Below are positions 55,480-64,000 of a stretch of 64,000 bases of DNA, piece after piece (position 1 is the stretch's first letter; every line of letters starts with the position of its first letter). Both the position numbers and the translations under genes were made by a program. Location of the stretch: positions 12,734,108 through 12,798,107 of the forward strand of contig CM017564.1 in assembly GCA_007844125.1 (NCBI GenBank), written 5' to 3'. Source of the stretch: Sinonovacula constricta. Taxonomy: Eukaryota; Mollusca; Bivalvia; Cardiida; Solecurtidae. A model generated the notes under the pieces. That model did not search any database. It saw only the letters and a program-made list of their open reading frames with translations, and was not told the DNA's origin.

Positions 55480-55895
55480 TGTAGACCAAAGGTGTTAATC
55501 TGCGATGCGTCGGTTGTTCTACTCAAGTCTGGGCGTCTCCCTCCACCAATAAGTAGCTGGGATTGGGATTGAGATGGGATTTGCCGGCATTTTTGCCGAT
55601 ACTGTGCAGCGACATTTCTATCATTATAGCACAGGGGCACTTATGAGGTGCCCAGGGACTGAACCCGGCCGGACCATTATACTGACACCGACGAGCCAGG
55701 CGTAATGCTGTTCCCTTAGCCCCGAGCGTTAGGAGGGAAGCCACTACTTCCAACTTTAAAGTCTTTGGTTTGACCCGGCCGGGGTTTGAGCCCGCGATCT
55801 GCCGATCCGCAAGCCGACGCTCTACCACCTGAGCTATTGCGGCCGGTTAATAAGTAGCTAGATTTCGCCAATATGATCATAATCGTACTGGTACA
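55480..55895 (+). mobile_element. SINE family B tail hosting a nested SINE A
   Basis: B body TGCGTCGGTTGTTCTACTCA and CTCCCTCCACCAATAAGTAG, interrupted, then resumes TAGCTAGATTTCGCCAATAT after the inserted SINE A. Confidence 0.7.
55559..55848 (-). mobile_element. SINE family A, copy 3 (nested)
   Basis: Minus-strand copy. In its own direction it begins CCGGCCGCAATAGCTCAGGT with B-box-like GGCTCAAACCCC. An 11-bp TSD AATAAGTAGCT (55548-55558, 55849-55859) comes from the host SINE B. Confidence 0.9.
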
Positions 55896-55939
55896 ATGTA
55901 AAAAAACACAATCATTTTTCTAATCACTAAATTAGCTCG

Positions 55940-56215
55940 AACGCCATTATGGCTCGCAGGTTTGTTTTGTTTGTTTTTCAAATCGATCGCAGGGATCACT
56001 TATAATCCTTATATCGACGGCTAGCTTTGCGGTGGATAATGATCCCAGACACAAGTCTGGAAAGAACCACCGCCGCACCGCAAGCAAGCTGGAAGACCTT
56101 CTCGCATTAAGTCCTTTGCCCTGATCGGGACTCGAACCCACATGGTGAGAGGCTTAGCTGTCAGAGAAGTTACAATTTGGGGACTCTACCACTACTCTAC
56201 TATCGCTCATTGTAT
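55940..56215 (-). mobile_element. SINE family B, minus-strand copy
   Basis: Complement of body (GATCCCAGACACAAGTCTGG, AGCTGGAAGACCTTCTCGCA) and head (CGGGACTCGAACCCACATGG, AGAGGCTTAGCTGTCAGAGA) in reverse order. Confidence 0.7.
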
Positions 56216-56404
56216 TCCCCAAACGACAATATGTTCAAGGATGGCGTGTTTACATAAAATCTGGTGTCATTGTATTATTTGAATAAATCTTCAATGTGTT
56301 TAAGAAAAGTGTTTGCTTTTTTAGCAAAAAGTGAAAAAGGCAAACAGTGACCATGTCGCTATAGGAAATTTTCTCTTTGTGTGCAAGACATGGAAATTAT
56401 ATAC

Positions 56405-56454
56405 CTCCACCCCACCCCCACCCCACACCACCCCCACCCCCACCCCCACCCAAC
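56405..56454. repeat. C-rich tract, G-quadruplex potential on minus strand
   Basis: CCACCCC repeats giving many runs of four to five C within 50 bp. Confidence 0.8.
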
Positions 56455-57744
56455 GAACGATGTACAGGTCACTTTAATCAAAGTTATAAGTTATAAATAA
56501 GTAAGGTCCTTGTATAGGTAATGTCCCAGGTACACTCTCACATGTACTGATTGAGACGAGATCAAATACGAGAAAATTAATCCATATTTATAGTTCTTTA
56601 TGTAGGGCGTTTGTGATTGAACTGGCCAATAAAAGTACCCAGGTCTACTTGGATCGAGATCTTTGTAATAAAGGAATGCGTTATTTTCTTATTTTTGAAT
56701 GTGTCAGCCGTAGATTTAGGAGGGGCAGGGTGGGATGCATCTGACGTGAGTCCCCTAAAATTGCCAGACGAAACATAAACTATAAATCCTGTACATACGT
56801 GGAAAATAGTCAACTAGTATATTACGTTCAATACCACGAACTCCCCGCAGTGATTACTTCCCTTGATAGTTAAGTAGCAACGCGTGACGTAATCGCTGTG
56901 AGGAGATTGTCAATACCAGATAAACGTCGGTTCGCACTGACTTTACAGACTTTTTAAACTTCAACCCACTGTATTTCAAATTGCTACTACCAGCCAAAGT
57001 AGAATTGAATACATATTCACGTAGATTTTTTTATTAAGTCCTGTGGTCCAAAACAAAGAAATATTTATTCATTTGAACAATAAATGGATGTGCATCTACT
57101 ACTCACATCTATGGCCATAAAAAACTATTAAGACATAGTTACTTTAGTTTTTTTTTTCTTTTATACGAAAGGCGAAAAACTGCGTTCAACAAAACTTGAT
57201 ATTTAATCCAAACATCATCATTTATTACATTTTTTGCACCCATGTCTATACAGGGCATGCACGTCAGCAAAAATGGGATTAAATCCTTAAATTTATCTTT
57301 TAGTTTCACATACAATCTACGCCTTTGGTCTAGGTCAACAAGTCCAATGGATCAGCAAACTGCAATAATTTTAAAAAAATCCATACGATGCAACAGACAT
57401 TTGCGTTCATATGACACGCCCAGGTTCATTGTGTAAAACATTGGCGATAAACAGTTTTTTCTTAATTAAAATTGATATACCAGTATACTTGATACATATA
57501 CTTGATCATGAATTGGGACAAAAAAAAATCAACTGAATGTTGAAAATTAGTTTTAAAATCTATAAAAACAACAACAAAAACAACAAACAATAATAATAAA
57601 ATAAAATAAAATTCATGTGTGTTTTTATGCGCGTGACGTCATTTTAACCATTTTAATCAGAGGTCACAGGGGTCATGTCGGCTATCAGGCATGAACGTCA
57701 ACTTTCAGGTAGCTTGACAGAAAATCATGTGTAGGCACTTTAAT
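56455..57744. other. Unassigned
   Basis: No gene or repeat family recognised. Minor (CAA)n/(TAA)n runs near 57565-57610. Confidence 0.35.
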
Positions 57745-57781
57745 AGGTGGGTGGGTTGGGATGGGGTGGGGGTGGGGCGGA
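57745..57781. repeat. G-rich tract, G-quadruplex potential on plus strand
   Basis: GGGTGGGTTGGGATGGGGTG followed by GGGGTGGGGCGG. Confidence 0.75.
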
Positions 57782-58305
57782 ATTTTGTATATATGCTTTT
57801 GCTACGATTTTCAGTAACAATCAATAAATGTATGTACCTATGGCATTAGGCGCTATAGATTGTGTGATTAGAGTATCTAAAAGTCATACATACACCGCGA
57901 CGACCGTCCCCTTCATTTTTAAATCTTGATTATTTTTACTTGAAGGAAGCTACGCCAGTGACTGTTAAAAAGTAGTCTACAGGCGAGTGTTAATCTAGTT
58001 ATAGATAGCATTACACGCACCTACGTACCTACGTGGAATATGGATTTATTTACACAGTAAGTGATGGATTTATGTTCTACCAACTGAACATTATTGGGCA
58101 GGGCAGAATACAGAAAAGTTTAGATTTAAGTTATCCAGGGTGGATACTGCATATAAATTTGAATATACAAATATACCAACCTAAGATTTATTGCTTTGTT
58201 TTTGAAATACATCGCAGCAACACAATAGGACTTTCTAGCGACGTTCAGCTATTTTGGTGGGAGAAGATTCCAACTAAGATTTCAGACTTATGTTTAGGTA
58301 AAACC
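57782..58305. other. Unassigned, with a SINE B trace
   Basis: Around 58200-58300 a weak complement of the SINE B tail (ACGTTCAGCTATTTTGGTGG). Nothing else. Confidence 0.35.
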
Positions 58306-58640
58306 ATCGCAATCGGACACCTCGGATAATTCACGAATCATATCTCGGATGTATGTAGGTAGTCGGATCACCTCGGCCATTTCCCTAAATGGGACTACTG
58401 AACTTCAATTTGTGAATGCTTCAAATTTAAATCATCCAAGTTTAATTTACAAAGTGCAGCAAACAAAACACCTGTCAAACGACGCCATTGTTTTTGTTTT
58501 GTGCGAACTACATTTATTGCATATTATTCCGACTTCCGGCGAACAAAACGATCGTGATTTAAGTACCACTGCACCAGATACATCCGAGGGATGATTGTCC
58601 TGTGGACGGAATTATCCAAGGAGTTCCGATTGAAACCACC
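58306..58640. mobile_element. MITE family G, copy 2
   Basis: Left ATCGGACACCTCGGATAATT, right GGAATTATCCAAGGAGTTCCGA. Aligns with 42214-42610 except for about 60 bp present only in the first copy (the GGTCAAAACAAAGATGGC region). Confidence 0.65.
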
Positions 58641-59309
58641 GCCGTATCCGCAGTGCAGTGTTCATTGTGTAAACAGAAATTATCAGTCACCAATGATGCT
58701 ACGCCTGAATATATATTAAAGCGCTGTTTGAGCGTTGTGATTTTAACCCTGAAAGCAAATTGCGTTAGCACATAATTAATTAACTGAGTTAAACATGAAC
58801 TCTCAGTCATTTATTTCGTTTATGCTTCAACACTTTGATCTGAATCTAAGTCCCGATTGCACTATTGTTTTCAGAATGTACAATAACTTTGAGATGTTAA
58901 GAATGACCTGTCATAACCATGTACAGAGCCGTAAAAGGCAGTGAGGCTGCGTGCTCGACGGGGAGGGATACGTGTAAATATCTCGACCTAGTAGATAAAG
59001 CATAGCCAGTGGTACACTTGTTCTAATTACATTTTGTTAAATCTGTTCGTCCATTTCCTCTGGTCACGGAATGATATTAATGGTCGGCGATGTCCATTCA
59101 TAAATTTGCATTTCACGTATATCTGCATTACATAATATAATCACTTTAACATATATCTTTAAGGCAATTACAATATTAAGTTCAACATATCTCCATGTGA
59201 CCATTGGTTGTTTCCACGACTCAAAGAAATGCTAGCAGGACGCCGTTTTGTTTCTCAGTGTTTGTTTTGTTTTTTGTTACATCGCACCGACACAATTATG
59301 GTCATGTAC
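58641..59309. other. Unassigned
   Basis: Nothing supported. A TTTGTTTTGTTTTTTGTTAC stretch near 59262 resembles a SINE tail. Confidence 0.35.
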
Positions 59310-59521
59310 ATAGTTTCCATGTGATGTCATAGGCACTGATAAGACAGTTTAAGGCAGCCATCTTTGAAGGCAGAAACTTATGCAGGCCGAAATCTCGCAA
59401 TATGTGCCGTATTAAACTTACCGTTTTTTATTTTCCAGTCTATTTTACTGAATTTTATATCAAATTTATCAGCTTTTATGAAGTATTTTAAATATCAAAG
59501 CTATATTTTGATAGTTTAAAA

Positions 59522-59566
<45 letters not shown>

Positions 59567-59612
59567 AGAGAGAGAAAAAAAGATACACGGTTCATTTGGT
59601 TTAAAGATGAGC
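59310..59612. mobile_element. MITE family F, copy 4, truncated, with poly(A)
   Basis: Left end ATAGTTTCCATGTGATGTCAT and the left half of the family interior. An A run of about 39 plus (AG)n at 59525-59575 expanded from a short A run present in the other copies. The right half is missing, cut near a SINE B. Confidence 0.7.
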
Positions 59613-59636
59613 CAATAATTTTAATTTTAAAATCTC

Positions 59637-59745
59637 CTCACATCAAAGTTCTCGCCCCGACAGTGACTTGGACCCACGTGGTGAGGGGCTGAGGAGTTAC
59701 AAGTCGGCAACTCTAACCGGTTGGCCACGAACGCCCCCACCCGGT
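59637..59745 (-). mobile_element. SINE family B head, minus strand
   Basis: Complement: GAGGGGCTGAGGAGTTACAA, GTCGGCAACTCTAACCGGTT, GGCCACGAACGCCC. Head only. Confidence 0.65.
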
Positions 59746-61244
59746 CTGTTCTACCAGTGTTTGTAGCAAACACCTTAAGATGAGTATGCCCAGCCTTCAT
59801 AGAGTAGGTAGATCGATACAAATTATGCATGAAAGCAGGAGGGACATACTTTTTAAGACGAAAGTAACACAAAATTTACGCATAGCTTAAAATTTTGGGA
59901 AAAGCTGCCTTTTTTTTACGAACATGAAAATGACTCTCGTAACAAATCTCCAGGTATTTTAGAAGTATTTCTGACAATAGTAAGTAGCACATTATCTTCA
60001 CACAATCGAAGAACTATTTTCAAAGCGGAAGAACAAATCTTCCAAACCGGCTTGTTGTGACGCGTCCTAGTAAAGCGGTTCGAGGCTAAATGATGCCACC
60101 CTCTACAGATACAGAATGGTGTCGCTGGTGCGCGGACTAGCGTTTATAAAGTAGTCGCTACTGGATGCTCACATTCAAATTCGGAATCCTTATAGGCTAG
60201 ATTAAGCCCCAAAACAGTCAAAGCGTCGGCACCATCTGTACGAGTTTAACAGACATTCTTTACTGAACAATGATGACGTAATAAACAAAAAAGTTCAATA
60301 AACTTAGGATTAATTTATTGAACAATTTGTCTTTTTAATTTACAGGTTTACAAACACATACAAAACATTATCTCCATTGAGCTAGAACGTTCATGGTTGT
60401 CTACAAGTGTAGGATATCAAAATACACTGATTATCTACTTTAGAAGTCGCCCTACATCTGTAGCCAATCAGAAGCTATGAAAATTCAAATTCCTCAGTGA
60501 TTTATTTCAATAGAACTCCTTTCTATTTTACAATGAACCAAATAGATCGATCTATTTTATCTAACCATTTTATTTTCAACTGCGCATGTGCAACAAACCA
60601 CGCATTCTGGCCTGACTCCTCCCCTTGTGACAAGTTTGAACACATCAAGACGACTGACAGTTTGATTGACAGTTTTATGGGGCGGATAACATGTCATTTT
60701 GGTAGAACAGGTGAATGTGAGGCGGGGACTTCTATGTCGGATAGAATCTATCAAGGCGTTTCCATAGAAAATAGAAGCATGCACTCGCTGAGCTCGTTTT
60801 TATTTCGGCTGCTATTTTCTATAGAATCTTAATAGACCCTATCTAATACTTAATATCTACAACGTTAAAGGTCCTATTTTGTGGTTGGCAGAGAACACAT
60901 TACAATAACACCAAATTGTGTTGTATAAAAGAAAATACACGTACAAAAAAGTGCATTGGAAGCATAATACAGTAACAAAATAAACTGAATATTTCAAAAA
61001 AGTGCACAATAGGACCTTTTATATTTGCTCAAAGATTTACTTCATGCTTGCAAATATTTTTTTAAACATGTCAAAATAATTCATAACAATATAAATTTAT
61101 TTCGTACATACTTGTACACTTATATTTCATTTTTTGTTTTGTTTTGGCTGGATTAAAATAAATGTGCTGGAGAAATATAATAAATACATAGGAAGAATAA
61201 CAAATTTTAATTGGTTAATATAAATCTATTGATTTATCAGATGA
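59746..61244. other. Unassigned
   Basis: A 111-codon + strand ORF (60497-60832) has no recognisable domain and no splice or promoter support. Otherwise empty. Confidence 0.35.
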
Positions 61245-62425
61245 CTAGCACATCAGCAAGACTTACACATTGGCAATCAGAGTCACATCAGCAAGACTTA
61301 CACATGGTCTATCAGAGTCACATCAGCAAGACTTACACATGGGCTATCAGAGTCACATCAGCAAGACTTACACATGGGCAATCAGAGTCACATCAGCAAG
61401 ACTTACACATGGGCAATCAGAGTCACATCAGCAAGACTTACACATGGGCAATCAGAGTCACATCAGCAAGACTTACACATGGGCTATCAGAGTCACATCA
61501 GCAAGACTTACACATGGGCTATCAGAGTCACATCAGCAAGACTTACACATTGGCAATCAGAGTCACATCAGCAAGACTTACACATGGGCAATCAGAGTCA
61601 CATCAGCAAGACTTACACATGGGCTATCAGAGTCACATCAGCAAGACTTACACATGGGCTATCAGTCACATCAGCAAGACTTACACATGGGCTATCAGAG
61701 TCACATCAGCAAGACTTACACATGGGCTATCAGTCACATCAGCAAGACTTACACGTGGTCTATCAGAGTCACACCAGCAAGACTTACACATGGGCTATCA
61801 GAGTCACATCAGCAAGACTTACACATGGGCTATCAGAGTCACATCAGCAAGACTTACACATGGGCTATCAGAGTCACATCAGCAAGACTTACACATGGGC
61901 TATCAGTCACATCAGCAAGACTTACACATGGGCTATCAGTCACATCAGCAAGACTTACACGTGGTCTATCAGAGTCACACCAGCAAGACTTACACATGGG
62001 CTATCAGAGTCACATCAGCAAGACTTACACATGGGCTATCAGAGTCACATCAGCAAGACTTACACATGGGCTATCAGAGTCACATCAGCAAGACTTACAC
62101 ATGGGCTATCAGAGTCACATCAGCAAGACTTACACATGGGCTATCAGTCACATCAGCAAGACTTACACATGGGCTATCAGTCACATCAGCAAGACTTACA
62201 CGTGGTCTATCAGAGTCACACCAGCAAGACTTACACATTGGCAATCAGGGTCACATCAGCAAAACTTACAGGTGGTCTATCAGAGTCACATCAGCAAGAC
62301 TTACACATGGGCAATCAGTCACATCAGCAAGACTTACACATGGGCAATCAGTCACATCAGCAAGACTTACACATGGTCTATCAGAGTCACATCAGCAAGA
62401 CTTAAACATGGGCTATCAGAGTTAC
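61245..62425. repeat. 35-bp satellite array, about 34 units
   Basis: The unit is TCAGAGTCACATCAGCAAGA then CTTACACATGGGCTA (35 bp). About a quarter of the units lack an AG (33 bp). No + strand stop occurs in any unit, so all three + frames are open for 340-420 codons. I regard this as a by-product. Confidence 0.97.
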
Positions 62426-62785
62426 ATTCACAATAACAACAGAATATCAATAAATACTTGTTGTTACTTTTCAATATACAATTAAAAGTAGCACTTAATT
62501 GCCAGCACACAATTAATGAAATAACAATTACTAATTATTTTACACATTATTACTCACAATAAGTAATGCACCTTAATTAGAGTCTGTAAAGGTGAAATGC
62601 CTGTTAAAAAATGATAAAATGGACATATTTCTAAGCAAAGCTGAATATTTTATCCTAATAAATGGGCTAATCCCATCACCTCTGAAAACAGATTTGTTTG
62701 TTTTTTGTTACATCACACCAACACAGCCACTTTTTGTTAAAGTGGTATGTTGAAACAAATACTGAGAAGTGGTGTTTGAAGAATT
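62426..62785. other. Spacer between two satellite arrays
   Basis: AT-rich. A TTTGTTACATCACACCAACA stretch near 62705 looks like a SINE-derived tail. Confidence 0.4.
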
Positions 62786-64000
62786 TGCCCCTTACAGTGT
62801 GGGTTCAACTCCTCTGTCTCTCACTATGTGACTTTAACTCCTCTGCCCCTCACAGTGTGGGTTCAACTCCTCTGTCTCTCACTATGTGACTTTAACTCCT
62901 CTGCCCCTCACAGTGTGGGTTCAACTTCTCTGTCTATCACTGTGTGGGTTCAACTCCACTGTCTCTCACTATGTGACTTTAACTCCTCTGCCCCTCACAG
63001 TGTGGGTTCAACTCCTCTGTCTTTCACTGTGTGGGTTCAATGCCTCTGTCCCTCACTGTGTGGGTTCAACTCCTCTGTCCCTTACTGTGTGGGTCCATTG
63101 CCTCTGTTTCTCACTGGGTGGGTTCAGCTCCTCTGTCCCTCACAGTGTGGGTTCAACTCCTCTGTCTCTTACAGTGTGGGTTCAACTCCTCTGTCTCTCA
63201 CTATGTGGGTCCGACTCCTGTCTCTCACTGTGTGGGTTCAACTCCTCTGTCTCTCACTGTGTGGGTTCAACTCCTCTGCCCCATACTGTGTGGGTTCAAC
63301 TCCTCTGTCTCTCACTGTGTGGGTTAAATGTGTCTGCCCCTTATTGTGTGGGTTCAACTCCTCTGTCCCTAATTGTGTGGGTTAAATGTCTCTGTCCCTC
63401 ACTGTGTGGATTCAACTCCACTGTCTCTCATTGTGTGGGTTCAATTTCTCTGTCCCTCACTGTGTGGGTTCAACTCCACTGTCTCTCATTGTGTGGGTTC
63501 AACTTCTCTGTCCCTCACTCTGTGGGTTCAACTCCTTTGCCCCTTACTGTGTGGGTTCAACTCCTCTGCCCCATACTGTGTGGGTTCAACTCCTCTGTCT
63601 TTCACTGTGTGGGTTAAATGCGTCTGCCCCTTACTGTGTGGGTTCAACTCCTCTGTCCCTAATTGTGTGGGTTAAATGCCTCTGTCCCTTACTGTTTGGG
63701 TTCAACTCCACTGTCTCTCATTGTGTGGGTTCAACTTCTCTGTCCCTTACTGTGTAGGTTCAACTCCACTGTCTCTCATTGTGTGGGTTCAACTCCTCTG
63801 TCCTTCACTGTGTTGGTTCAATGTCTCTATCTCTGTGGGTTCAACTCCTCTGTCCCTTACGGTGTGGGTTCAACTCCTCTGCCCCATACTGTGTGGGTTC
63901 AACTCTTCTGTCTTTCACTGTGTGGGTTAAATGTTTCTGCCCCTTACTGTGTGAGTTCAACTCCTCTGCACCTCACTGTATGGGTTCAATGTCTGTCTCT
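62786..64000. repeat. 29-bp satellite with a B-box in most units (runs off the window)
   Basis: About 42 units of CACTGTGTGGGTTCAACTCC plus TCTGTCCCT. GGTTCAACTCC fits the RNA polymerase III B-box consensus GWTCRANNC. The unit aligns with the SINE B head (AACTCCTCTG..CTTAGCCTCTCACCCCGTGGGTTCGAGTCC), so the array is probably an amplified piece of a SINE B. Variants GGTTAAATG and GGTTCAATG lose part of the box. Confidence 0.92.

Noticed and set aside
60497..60832. 111-codon ORF as a gene
   Set aside because: No recognisable domain, no splice or promoter evidence, composition not convincing.
61211..62485. 424-codon repeat protein
   Set aside because: Equally long frames exist in the other two + frames; the period is 35 bp and the unit simply lacks stops.
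62828..63930. Several 100-243 codon Cys/Leu/Val-rich ORFs
   Set aside because: Frames through the 29-bp satellite; they shift between each other and have no independent support.

Overview
The window is metazoan nuclear DNA, AT-rich, with spliced genes, long introns and very dense repeats. The one gene I recognise with confidence, GCLC, resembles the animal form. The tRNA-derived SINEs, miniature inverted-repeat elements (MITEs) and exuberant minisatellites are typical of marine molluscs, probably a bivalve. That species-level guess is inference from repeat style, not a proven assignment.

Left part (1-28,700): a glutamate-cysteine ligase catalytic subunit gene (GCLC) on the + strand. Fourteen exons (6595-27197) join with GT..AG boundaries and matching phases into 605 codons plus a stop. 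Only the first coding exon (about 50 residues) was not found and probably lies left of the window. The introns hold SINEs of three families (called A, B and C here), several MITE families, and long satellite arrays: a 15-bp array in the intron before exon 12 and a 19-bp array rich in the CRE palindrome TGACGTCA before exon 14. Five tandem arrays include or touch a GCLC exon edge (3' ends of exons 3, 6 and 14, 5' end of exon 12, stop codon). The exon-3 array carries copies of the coding sequence; four of them look like 69-nt, phase-compatible mini-exons with AG before and GT after.

Middle part (28,700-43,200): more repeats, including a 27-bp array of about 2.2 kb, then a small gene area. A minus-strand four-exon gene (40448-38210) encodes an unrecognised 261-residue protein. 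Facing it is a weaker + strand unit (about 37,440-38,075) with an E-box/YY1-like promoter motif, a 75-codon ORF and AATAAA signals.

Right part (43,200-64,000): almost no genes. I see one minus-strand exon resembling the start of a RecQ-type helicase, broken by a one-base frame slip just before its Walker A motif. The rest is nested MITEs and SINEs, long triplet arrays, (AC)n, poly(G), poly(A), a 35-bp array open in three frames, and at the right edge a 29-bp array whose unit looks like an amplified tRNA-SINE B-box.

There is no sign of an operon, CRISPR array, prophage or other prokaryotic content. Repeat-family names (A, B, C; D to H) are local labels. Boundaries of repeats are accurate to a few bases where a target-site duplication (TSD) is given and otherwise approximate.
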